Shown here: in pieces, positions 44,796 to 52,656 of the stretch
Layout: the number at the start of each line of letters is the position of its first letter
Numbering within the stretch: the stretch's first letter is position 1
DNA from: Ignavibacteriota bacterium
Lineage (GTDB): Bacteria; Bacteroidota; Ignavibacteria; Tepidaquicellales; Tepidaquicellaceae
Assembly: GCA_016218085.1 (NCBI GenBank)
Contig: JACREY010000012.1
Coordinates: 524,355-588,354, forward strand
Length of the DNA: 64,000 nucleotides
Reading direction: 5' to 3'
Notes under the pieces: model-generated
Seen by the model: only the letters and a program-made list of their open reading frames with translations
What the model was told of the DNA's origin: nothing
Databases searched by the model: none
Position numbers and translations under genes: made by a program

Positions 44796-45692
44796 TTACA
44801 CTCCGCTTAGAATTCTTCCGGCTATTTTTTCGCCCGTGAGTTCTTCATATTCGAGGGTTAAGTCGAGCAGGGCGGGTTTGAACCATTTGTTGTTAAAGCA
44901 GATTGGGATTACTTTTGCAGTGATTTGATTTTTCAGGAAAATTTCAGCAGTAATGGAATACAATCCGCCTGTAATAAAATGGTCTTCTATGATTACGAGT
45001 GTTTTGCATTTCCTTGCAGTATCGAGAATTATTTTCTCGTCTATGGGTTTGAGAGTGCGCATATTAATCAGCCGAATGGAATATCCCTTGCTTTCGAGAA
45101 TTTCTTTTGCCTGAAGGGAGTGTCTGAACATATATCCGTAAGTAAGCATTCCGATATCATCACCGTCTGATATCAATTCGGCTTTTCCGATTTCGAATTC
45201 CTGTGAATGCAGATATTCACTATTTTCATTTATATACCTGATATAGAATGGATTTGCACTTTCTATAACGGCACGGAGACCAATGAGCAAATCCTGAATA
45301 TCTGCGGGGCAGAAAATATTAATATTAGGGATTCCCCTCATCAGTGAGACATCTTCGATTGCCTGATGTGCCGGACCGAGCGGACCTGATAATATTCCGG
45401 GAGAAATGCCAATCATTTTAACGGGCAGATTTGCAATGCCTATATCGGTGCGGATGAATTCGAACGCGCGCATTGTGAGAAACGAAGCAAATGCGTGAAC
45501 AATGGGCACGCGGCTTCTGAGGGCAAGTCCGCAGGCAGAGCCGATAAGGGTCTGTTCGGTGATGCCTGTATCGATGAATTTATCGCCGAGAACAAGCGGA
45601 AGGTTTTTAATATCCGTGCGGTTTTCAGCGGTCATAACGATGTATCTGTCATCGTTGAGAACAATTTCTTTCAGGAGGTCTTCGTAAGTCAT
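44796..45692 (-). CDS. Transketolase-family C-terminal subunit
   Basis: 298 aa containing the pyrimidine-binding and C-terminal domains of transketolase/DXPS-like enzymes: FIDTGITEQTLIGSACGLAL, AFASFLTMRAFEFIRTDI, GPAHQAIEDVSLMRGIPN and KCKTLVIIEDHFITGGLYS. The N-terminal thiamine-diphosphate (GDG) domain is absent, so it must pair with a separate N-terminal subunit not in this window. Split transketolase-like pairs are common; the substrate may be a sugar phosphate or a sugar-modifying step. Confidence 0.82.
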   Translation of the reverse strand: MTYEDLLKEIVLNDDRYIVMTAENRTDIKNLPLVLGDKFIDTGITEQTLIGSACGLALRSRVPIVHAFASFLTMRAFEFIRTDIGIANLPVKMIGISPGILSGPLGPAHQAIEDVSLMRGIPNINIFCPADIQDLLIGLRAVIESANPFYIRYINENSEYLHSQEFEIGKAELISDGDDIGMLTYGYMFRHSLQAKEILESKGYSIRLINMRTLKPIDEKIILDTARKCKTLVIIEDHFITGGLYSITAEIFLKNQITAKVIPICFNNKWFKPALLDLTLEYEELTGEKIAGRILSGV

Positions 45693-45778
45693 TTTAGGAA
45701 TAAATTTATGTATGTAAATTAATATTTAATGCAAGAAATAAAAAGGTTATTTTGTGTTTTAACAATTATGTAATAAGC

Positions 45779-46996
45779 GTGACAGATAAGGGTAAACTTA
45801 AAATATCGGAATACAAATACATCCTGCCTGACGAGAAAATCGCACAGTATCCGCTTGCTAACCGAGATGATTCGAAGCTGCTGGTATATAAAGACGGCAA
45901 TATCGAAGAGAAGATTTTTAAGAATATAGTTGATTACATACCTGATGATTCCCTGATAATTTTCAATAACACGAAAGTAATTCCAGCAAGGTTATTTTTT
46001 CATAAAGACACGGGTGCAAAGATAGAGATTTTCTGTCTTGAGCCGTATTCCGGTTCAATGGATTACCAGGTTGAGTTTCACAAAAAAGAAAAATCCGTGT
46101 GGAAATGTTTTATAGGTAATGCGAGCAAATGGAAGACGGGAAAAGTGAAGAATGCATTCGTGCATGAAGGGCGTGAGATTGGAATAACAGCGGAAGTGAA
46201 AGAGAAGATTGCAGATGAATACGTGATTGAGTTCAGCTGGACTCCTGCTGAAATAACATTCGGAGAGCTTATAGAATATTCAGGTAAAATTCCATTGCCG
46301 CCGTATATTAGGCGGGAGACAGAAGAATCGGACAAGAACAAGTACCAGACGGTTTACGCAAAGGTTGACAGCTCGGTAGCGGCTCCGACAGCGGGACTGC
46401 ATTTTACGGAAACGGTATTTGAAAAGCTGAAAGTGAAAAACTGCAGGACGGATTATTTAACGTTAAACGTAGGGGCGGGAACGTTCAAGCCCGTGAAAGC
46501 CGAATTTGCAGGCGGACACAAAATGCACAATGAACTTTTCTGCGTTTCAAAATCACTGATTGAAAATATTTTAAGGTACAGGAATAAAAAAATAATCGCA
46601 GTAGGCACGACAACATTAAGAACTCTTGAAAGCCTTTACTGGTATGGCGTTAAGCTTTTGAAGAGGGAAGGCGGAAATTTTTTTATAGAGCAGTGGTATC
46701 CCTACGAAAATGAAAATGCGGAGACAGAAGAATCACTGAAAGCAGTATTGAATTTTATGAAAAAAAATAATCTCGAAGTGATTTACGGAAACACGGAGCT
46801 GATGATAGTGCCGGGTTACAGGTTTAGCATAGCGGATATAATAATCACGAATTTCCATTTACCGGGAAGCACGCTGCTGCTGCTGATTGCGGCATTTATA
46901 GGGGAAGACTGGAAGAAAGTTTACGGCTATGCGCTGAACAATAATTTCAGGTTTTTAAGTTACGGTGATTCATCAATTCTTTTTAAAAAAGATTAA
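45779..46996 (+). CDS. queA: tRNA S-adenosylmethionine ribosyltransferase-isomerase
   Basis: Enzyme of queuosine synthesis: adds an epoxycyclopentanediol group from SAM to preQ1 at tRNA position 34. I prefer the GTG at 45779 because ISEYKYILPDEKIAQYP then sits at the family's usual distance from the N-terminus; an in-frame TTG at 45752 is the other option. Motifs are DSLIIFNNTKVIPARL, GKIPLPPYIRRE, SSVAAPTAGLHFT, LNVGAGTFKPVKAE and TNFHLPGSTLLLLIAAFIG. About 405 aa is longer than the classic 350 aa, because of an insertion before EITFGELIEYSGKIPLPP. The next gene begins four bases after its stop. Confidence 0.93.
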   Translation: MTDKGKLKISEYKYILPDEKIAQYPLANRDDSKLLVYKDGNIEEKIFKNIVDYIPDDSLIIFNNTKVIPARLFFHKDTGAKIEIFCLEPYSGSMDYQVEFHKKEKSVWKCFIGNASKWKTGKVKNAFVHEGREIGITAEVKEKIADEYVIEFSWTPAEITFGELIEYSGKIPLPPYIRRETEESDKNKYQTVYAKVDSSVAAPTAGLHFTETVFEKLKVKNCRTDYLTLNVGAGTFKPVKAEFAGGHKMHNELFCVSKSLIENILRYRNKKIIAVGTTTLRTLESLYWYGVKLLKREGGNFFIEQWYPYENENAETEESLKAVLNFMKKNNLEVIYGNTELMIVPGYRFSIADIIITNFHLPGSTLLLLIAAFIGEDWKKVYGYALNNNFRFLSYGDSSILFKKD

Positions 46997-46999
46997 TTT

Positions 47000-47971
47000 A
47001 TGGACAGGAAAATTTTCAGAAAATATTCTGCCGCAAAAATTTCCATATTGCCGACTCCTCTGTACAGGCTGGAGAATATTTCAAAGATATACAAAGCGGA
47101 AGTGTACTGCAAGCGGGATGACCTGACGGGATTTGCTTTCGGCGGGAACAAGACGCGCAAGCTGGAATTTCTGATTTCAGATGCATTAAATAAAAAAGCA
47201 GATACATTGATAGGTATCGGCGGCATTCAGTCTAACTTTTGCCGCATAGCATCGGCAATAGGCGCTGTTTACGGGTTCGATGTTCATCTTGTACTTGGAG
47301 GGAATAGGAAGCCGAAGAAAGCAACAGCAAACCTACTGCTGGATAATTTATTCGGAGCGAAGACATATTTTTTAGAATCGGAAAACTGGAGTGACTGGGA
47401 AAATTTTGCGAAAGAATTATCGGGTAAGCTGACAAAGAAAGGAAAAAAAGTATATTATATGCCGATAGGCGGTTCGAGTCCGGTAGGAGCGCTCGGATAC
47501 GTAAAGGCATTCGATGAAATAATGAATGACAGCAGGAAGCTTAAAATAGAATTCGATTACATATTTCACGCAACGGCATCGGCGGGAACACAGTCGGGTT
47601 TGATTACCGGGGCGGTGCTGCACAGGTGGGATGGAAAGATAATAGGGATAGGAGTTTCAAAAGCAGGCAAACTTTTAACTGAAGAAATTTATTCTCTTGC
47701 AAATGAAACGGGAAAGTATTTCGGAGAGAGCATTCCGAAAAATAAAGTGATTGTTGACAGCCGATATATGGGAGAGAAGTATGCGGCAGTTACGAAAGCA
47801 GGAAAGGAAGCAGTTGAAATATTTGCAAGGAAGGAAGGCATAATGCTGGATTATGTATATTCCGGCAAGGCGGCTTCGGGATTAATTGGTTATTTAAAAG
47901 AGCGGAAAATTGAAAAAAACGCTAAAATCCTATTTTTACATACAGGAGGAAATATACACCTCTTTAAATAA
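47000..47971 (+). CDS. PLP enzyme of the ACC deaminase / D-cysteine desulphhydrase family
   Basis: 323 aa. LPTPLYRLENIS, CKRDDLTGFAFGGNKTRKLE (PLP-binding Lys in GGNKTRK) and LIGIGGIQSNFCRIASAIGA define the family. The SNFCR segment differs from the SNQTR/SNHAR sequences usual there, so the substrate is uncertain. It would cleave D-cysteine or ACC, releasing ammonia and a keto acid. It lies four bases after queA. Confidence 0.83.
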   Translation: MDRKIFRKYSAAKISILPTPLYRLENISKIYKAEVYCKRDDLTGFAFGGNKTRKLEFLISDALNKKADTLIGIGGIQSNFCRIASAIGAVYGFDVHLVLGGNRKPKKATANLLLDNLFGAKTYFLESENWSDWENFAKELSGKLTKKGKKVYYMPIGGSSPVGALGYVKAFDEIMNDSRKLKIEFDYIFHATASAGTQSGLITGAVLHRWDGKIIGIGVSKAGKLLTEEIYSLANETGKYFGESIPKNKVIVDSRYMGEKYAAVTKAGKEAVEIFARKEGIMLDYVYSGKAASGLIGYLKERKIEKNAKILFLHTGGNIHLFK

Positions 47972-48034
47972 GGTATTAATTTGTCATTGAATTTATTTTT
48001 TAAAAGCTAATATATTACATAAATATAGATTTTT

Positions 48035-48547
48035 ATGAACAGACCAGGTTCGGAAGAGATACCGGAATATTACAATCAATATTTAAACCTTGTAAAAGAG
48101 GGGGATATTATTAATATTCTGGAGGAACAATCGGTAAATGTACAGAACTTCTTAGCGTTAATTCCCGAAGACAAAGGTGATTTTACATACGGTTTCGGGA
48201 AGTGGACGATAAAGGAAGTTTTGGGGCATTTGCTGGATACAGAGCGGATTCTTGCATATAGGGCATTGAGAATTGCGCGCAGGGACAGGCAGCCACTTCC
48301 CGGTTACGACCAGGATGAATATGTAAAGAATTCAAAATACTATAAAAGGACGCTGAAGGAAATAGCGGATGAAATGCTAATGTTAAGGGCGGCAAACCTG
48401 CAATTTTTCAAAACATTCGACGAAACAGACCTGATGGAGCGCGGCATTGCGAACGAAATGGAATTTTCAGTACGGGGAATACTGTATATTCTGGCAGGGC
48501 ACGAGCTTTATCACATAAACTTTATAAAAGATAATTATCTTAATTAA
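48035..48547 (+). CDS. DinB-family metal-binding protein
   Basis: 170 aa, four-helix bundle of the DinB/YfiT type. Metal-ligand histidines lie in GKWTIKEVLGHLLDTERI (about residue 64) and ILAGHELYHINFI near the end. Members bind Zn or Ni, and some act as thiol transferases; no specific substrate is deducible. Confidence 0.8.
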   Translation: MNRPGSEEIPEYYNQYLNLVKEGDIINILEEQSVNVQNFLALIPEDKGDFTYGFGKWTIKEVLGHLLDTERILAYRALRIARRDRQPLPGYDQDEYVKNSKYYKRTLKEIADEMLMLRAANLQFFKTFDETDLMERGIANEMEFSVRGILYILAGHELYHINFIKDNYLN

Positions 48548-48575
48548 TCAAAATTTAATTAAAGAAATTCTGAAT

Positions 48576-49352
48576 ATGAAAAAAATCATTGTGTTTGTAG
48601 TCCTCATTCTGGTAATAATTGCAGCAATATGGTATTATAATTATTCGAAGAACAAAAAGAAGAAGAGCGAAATTGTTTACCTGACTGATTCAAGCCAGAG
48701 GCAGTTGAATCCACCTGACCAGTACCGCAATCCGAATGACAGTACTGATATTTACGGAAGCGGATACTTCGATTACAGGGACAATATCGAAAGTTACCAC
48801 ATGGGATACAGCAAGCCCCGAGACAGCGTTTACAAGGTAGAAAACCTGAAGGCATTTGAACAGCTGAACCTGATTATCAGCAAAGATACGTTAAATCCGG
48901 GTCCTTACCTCGACAGGGGTAATCATTATCAAAATATTCAGAAATACAAAGAGGCAATAGCCGATTACGACAAATATATACAGCTCAATCCTTACAATCA
49001 CTCAGCATACCAGAACCGCGGCACAGCCCACGAAAGACTGAAGCATTACGAGCAGGCATTATGGGATTACAACAAAGTGCTAGAGCTTAAGCCGGACGAT
49101 ACTATAGCGTGGTTCAACAAAGGCAACGTATATGATGCACTGGAAAATCCGTGGCAGGCAATAAGGGAATACGACAAGACTGTACAGGTAGATCCCAGAC
49201 TTGCAAAGGCATATTACAACCGCGGAGCTTCGTGGGAAAAAGTGATGAATTACGACCAGGCGATAGAAAATTATGAAATGGCAATGAAATTAAATCCGAG
49301 ATACTGGGATGAGCTTACAAAGAAAATCGATTATCTGAACCAGATAAAATAA
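48576..49352 (+). CDS. Membrane-anchored TPR protein
   Basis: 258 aa with an N-terminal TM anchor (IIVFVVLILVIIAAIWYY) and, from about residue 105, four tetratricopeptide repeats, e.g. GPYLDRGNHYQNIQKYKEAI and SAYQNRGTAHERLKHYEQAL. TPR arrays bind protein partners; none is identified. Convergent with the next gene, with only three bases between stops. Confidence 0.8.
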   Translation: MKKIIVFVVLILVIIAAIWYYNYSKNKKKKSEIVYLTDSSQRQLNPPDQYRNPNDSTDIYGSGYFDYRDNIESYHMGYSKPRDSVYKVENLKAFEQLNLIISKDTLNPGPYLDRGNHYQNIQKYKEAIADYDKYIQLNPYNHSAYQNRGTAHERLKHYEQALWDYNKVLELKPDDTIAWFNKGNVYDALENPWQAIREYDKTVQVDPRLAKAYYNRGASWEKVMNYDQAIENYEMAMKLNPRYWDELTKKIDYLNQIK

Positions 49353-49355
49353 AAA

Positions 49356-49781
49356 CTATTTATAAGCAATACCCCATTTACCGGTAGTAATAACATTAAG
49401 AAGGTACGCATCCTGTTCGGGGATGTTAACCTGGCTTACGCCTTCCCAGTCTCCGGTTTCTTTAGCGAGGACAGTAATGAGTGAATCTCTGTTAGTCCGA
49501 AGTTCAACAGTAAAATCGGAGCTTCCCTCGTGAAAGATTACAAACACAGCAGGACCGGTATTAAGGTGAATGGTTTGTTTCAGGTTTCCTGTCCCTTTAT
49601 AAGCAAGACGGTATTGAATTTTTCTTTTTTCAGCCAGTTCTTCAATTTTGTATCTGTCGGAGCGCGGGTCAAGCGCGCCTGTAATCAGCAAAAACCTGTC
49701 AAACAAAAGGTAATAAGCAAGCACAGCGCACAGGATTACAAAAATGAGACTGATAAATATTTTGGGTTTTGAGCTAGCCAT
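49356..49781 (-). CDS. Unknown small membrane-anchored protein
   Basis: 141 aa with one N-terminal TM helix (FISLIFVILCAVLAYYLLF, about residues 9-27) and a beta-rich outer domain (IHLNTGPAVFVIFHEGSSDF). No family recognised. Start codon on the minus strand at 49779-49781. Confidence 0.55.
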   Translation of the reverse strand: MASSKPKIFISLIFVILCAVLAYYLLFDRFLLITGALDPRSDRYKIEELAEKRKIQYRLAYKGTGNLKQTIHLNTGPAVFVIFHEGSSDFTVELRTNRDSLITVLAKETGDWEGVSQVNIPEQDAYLLNVITTGKWGIAYK

Positions 49782-50185
49782 AATTTATTTCTACAAATAT
49801 AATAATTTAAATGAATATCCATAATGCAATAAAAAAAACATAAGAAATATTCAAATAATTCATTTTTTGAGTTAAGAGCTGAAAACAAAATATTTTGAAC
49901 GCTCCCGCCACGGCGGACTCTAAGAGCGAGGATTCGTGCTGATAAGAGCTGATTTTTTTCAGGGTTAAGTGATAAGAGCATTTCACCACTAAGGACACTT
50001 AGGGCAATTAGTTTTTTTTGTTAAGAGTGGAGAGCATTTCCTAACAAAACAAAACTGACACAGGAAAAACAATATGGAAAAGAACGGGAAACACGTTTTT
50101 GTTTCTTCTTGCTGTAAATAACTGTTTTTTAAGTACATCACATTTCAGCAACGTTTCCGTGTTGCAGTACGTTGCAGTTTTGTTT
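49782..50185. other. Non-coding, repeat-bearing spacer
   Basis: Includes CCGCCACGGCGG (49905-49916) next to ACTCTAAGAGCGAGGATTCG and a purine-rich stretch. Overlapping minus-strand frames are short and look artefactual. No promoter or terminator is clear. Confidence 0.5.
49905..49916. repeat. CCGCCACGGCGG palindrome, copy 1
   Basis: Five-base arms around AC. Copies at 50890-50901 and 51213-51223 and a related arm at 44445 make a small family of palindromic elements in the spacers of this region. Confidence 0.6.
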
Positions 50186-50743
50186 TCACTCGTCTTTACT
50201 TTCTGATTTTTCAATAGTTTCTTTTGCCATATTCTCCGGTTCTGCGTTGTTATTTTCGGAAACAGGAGCAACGTTTTCAGAACTTTCATTTTCAACGGTA
50301 TCAAGATTTAATTCAGGTTCAATATTTTCCCTGAAATTTATTCCGACTTTCAGCAAATCGATTTCGCAGACGGAAATCATATCGGAAAGTTTTAAATACA
50401 GATTAAGCGCATCACCATAGGGATTATTAAATCCCGCAGGATGCAATTCAGCATTTTTCATTTCCTCTGATATTCGCGCAAGTTCTTTTTTAAGAAATTC
50501 GAGCCGTTCGGTTTTGGAGTCAATAATTTTCTGCTGGAGGTTGCAGAAGACTTTATTGCGGAGTTCGAGCAGGTCTTTCGAAAATTTTTTATTCCATTCG
50601 CAGATGGTATGCGTGGATTTTTTCAGTTTTTTGGCTATTTCGCGGATAGAGGTGCCGGATGAGCGAAGGGTAAGGAAACGGCGCTCGATGTCTGAGATCT
50701 TTGATATTAATCCCGGTGAAGCGTTAAACATTTTATAATCCAT
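50186..50743 (-). CDS. Helix-turn-helix protein with coiled coil
   Basis: 185 aa. An HTH lies at about residues 22-52 (RFLTLRSSGTSIREIAKKLK, then KSTHTICEWNKKF), as in site-specific recombinases, transposases and phage small terminases. A helical segment RLEFLKKELARISEEMKN and an acidic C-terminal tail follow. It sits alone between two repeat-rich spacers. It may be a remnant of a mobile element or a local regulator; no partner gene is visible. Confidence 0.6.
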   Translation of the reverse strand: MDYKMFNASPGLISKISDIERRFLTLRSSGTSIREIAKKLKKSTHTICEWNKKFSKDLLELRNKVFCNLQQKIIDSKTERLEFLKKELARISEEMKNAELHPAGFNNPYGDALNLYLKLSDMISVCEIDLLKVGINFRENIEPELNLDTVENESSENVAPVSENNNAEPENMAKETIEKSESKDE

Positions 50744-50889
50744 ATAGCTTTATATCTTTTATTTATATAAGCTAATAAGATTATGTATAAATGTCAAGAG
50801 AAAAAGTAGTTAGTAGATAGTAGTTAGTAGTCAGTAGAAGAGCAAGAGCGGGAACGAAGAGCAAAATCTTTTGAACGCTGTTGATGCTC

Positions 50890-50901
50890 CCGCCACGGCG
50901 G
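50890..50901. repeat. CCGCCACGGCGG palindrome, copy 2
   Basis: Same 12 bases as at 49905; followed by a second hairpin-like segment with CTCTTTGAGG and CTCAAAGAGCGAG. Confidence 0.6.
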
Positions 50902-50930
50902 TCTCCTCGGCGACTCTTTGAGGCTCAAAG

Positions 50931-51181
50931 AGCGAGAGCTATGCACACGGAAAGAGCGGAAAGAGAAGGATTTATTTTGAGGGTAAGAGCGGAAACCCCG
51001 AAGGGGTGATAATATTATAGAAAAAAGAAAGCAAAGAAAACAAAACCCCGAAGGGGTGAAATAGAAAATTCTGAATGCTGTCCCGATAAATCGAGATGCA
51101 GAAAACACAAATTATGAATTCTGATTGAAGAGCGAGAGCTTTGCACACGGGAAGAACGGAAAGAGAAAGATTTTTTGAGAG
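50931..51181 (+). repeat. Imperfect direct repeat (about 55 bp, two copies)
   Basis: Copy 1 starts GAGCGAGAGCTATGCACACG near 50931; copy 2 starts GAGCGAGAGCTTTGCACACG near 51129. Both continue with GGAA/GGGAA-GA-CGGAAAGAGAA and a T-rich end. Two AACCCCGAAGGGGT hairpins lie between them. Confidence 0.6.
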
Positions 51182-51212
51182 TAAGATAACGAACTGTCAA
51201 CACGAAGGCATG

Positions 51213-51223
51213 CGCCACGGCGG
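51213..51223. repeat. CGCCACGGCGG palindrome, copy 3
   Basis: Near-identical to the copies at 49905 and 50890; followed by ATCTTCGAG. Confidence 0.55.
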
Positions 51224-51278
51224 ATCTTCGAGATTTTAAGCCGGGATCCAGAGCAGAAAATGGGTTTTATTTGCAAAA

Positions 51279-52643
51279 CTATTTTTTCGACATATTTTTT
51301 GCTGTTTCACTTAAATTTAAAAATGATTTCATAATATTATCATCATCCTTAGAAGGTTTTTCTCTTATATCTAAAGGACTCTCATAAATTTTCAGGACAG
51401 CATCAAGAATTAATTTATCTTTATTGTTTTTATCATTTAATTGTTCAGCATATGCTTGAATAGTTAACGCACAAGCAGATTTAAATGCATATTCTTCTTG
51501 GAAATGTCTTTCTTTAGTATACTGTCTAATTACAAAGTAAACTAAAACTGCAAATGGAATTATCTTTAATGATTTTGATAAAATGATTTCCCAGTTGATA
51601 AGCCCATTAACTTGCAAATTATTAATATCCCCAAAAATACAAAAAATAGCAATTAGTATCGCAATAGTAGATCCAATTACGCTCAAGCCCCAAATTAAAA
51701 CATTTTTCCTTAATTCATTCTTCCTTTGCTTAAATGTTTCGAATAAAGATGCACCAACTTCACGACCGATTAGTGTATTTAAATAATCATTTCGATCTTC
51801 GAAAAACTTCTTTTTCGATTCTACAAAATTTAGCTTTTCATCAAAAAGTTTAATTTGATTCGAAAAAATGCCAATGTTGTCAGTTACATCTTTAATCAAA
51901 CTCTCAATAGTTTTTTTATATTCCAAATATGAATTTGTTTCTTCTTTTATTCTTTTCTCTGTTTCTATTAATTGCTTGTTTTGTTGATTATATATAGAAT
52001 TTATTTTTTCGTTAGTTGACGTACTATTTGTTAGTAAACTGTTTATAGAATTAGATTGTTGGTTTGTATTTTGTAAATTTTGTGTAATTTGTTCTAATTC
52101 CTTTTTCTTTAAATCTAAAAATTCTTGCAATCTAATTTTTAAATTATTTATTTCAGAAAATAACGTATCTTTTTTCTTTATATTTTCCTGTAAATTATTT
52201 GCAATTAATTTTATTTTGTTTTCTAACTCACTAATCTTTAAACTATCAACATCATGTATTTTAATATTAGATCTATCAAATAATCCTGTTGATAATTGGT
52301 AGCGTAATAATTTTAATAAATTAAATTCTGAGTTTATTAAATCTCCATTGTTAAGATTTGCAAACAAATTATTAAAATCATCCACGATGTTGCAGGTACC
52401 ATATTCATCATGATCGTTAATGGACAAAGGTAAAATTAATGCCATCTCACTATTTAATATTACTTTGAATTCCGAAATCATTTTAGTGAAATAATTTAAG
52501 AATTGATTAGTAGTAAGTCTTTTTATTAACGTAGTATCAATTACTTCTTTATCAGAATAAATTTTTGAAATTAATTTCACCAGATCAATTTTATCTATTG
52601 CTAATATAGTAGATTTGATTTGTTGTATTTGTGAATTATTCAT
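51279..52643 (-). CDS. Coiled-coil protein with two C-terminal TM segments, partner of the nuclease-methylase
   Basis: 454 aa. A helical N-terminal part is followed by a long coiled coil (about residues 130-300, with NLQENIKKKDTLFSEINNLK and QNTNQQSNSINSLL). Hydrophobic segments follow near residues 323-342 (VLIWGLSVIGSTIAILIAIF) and near 370 (IIPFAVLVYFVIRQY), then a short tail. Not recognised. It starts 13 bases after the stop of the nuclease-methylase on the same strand, so the two form one transcription unit. It may be a membrane-tethered part of a restriction or abortive-infection system; that is inference. Confidence 0.6.
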   Translation of the reverse strand: MNNSQIQQIKSTILAIDKIDLVKLISKIYSDKEVIDTTLIKRLTTNQFLNYFTKMISEFKVILNSEMALILPLSINDHDEYGTCNIVDDFNNLFANLNNGDLINSEFNLLKLLRYQLSTGLFDRSNIKIHDVDSLKISELENKIKLIANNLQENIKKKDTLFSEINNLKIRLQEFLDLKKKELEQITQNLQNTNQQSNSINSLLTNSTSTNEKINSIYNQQNKQLIETEKRIKEETNSYLEYKKTIESLIKDVTDNIGIFSNQIKLFDEKLNFVESKKKFFEDRNDYLNTLIGREVGASLFETFKQRKNELRKNVLIWGLSVIGSTIAILIAIFCIFGDINNLQVNGLINWEIILSKSLKIIPFAVLVYFVIRQYTKERHFQEEYAFKSACALTIQAYAEQLNDKNNKDKLILDAVLKIYESPLDIREKPSKDDDNIMKSFLNLSETAKNMSKK

Positions 52644-52656
52644 TTTTTAAGTTATT

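Larger units (their letters stand above)
50744..51278. other. Repeat-rich spacer next to the second restriction module
   Basis: It contains a TAGTTAGTAG-type tandem run (about 50809-50836), CCGCCACGGCGG (50890), AACCCCGAAGGGGT twice (about 50994 and 51043), TCCCGATAAATCGAG (51082) and two similar stretches beginning GAGCGAGAGCT at about 50931 and 51129. No gene is credible here. Confidence 0.6.

Noticed and set aside
45495..45722. Plus-strand 75-codon frame over the transketolase gene
   Set aside because: Antisense shadow of a clearly coding gene.
50744..51278. CRISPR array in the repeat-rich spacer
   Set aside because: Repeats are of different kinds, not regularly spaced, and no cas gene is present.
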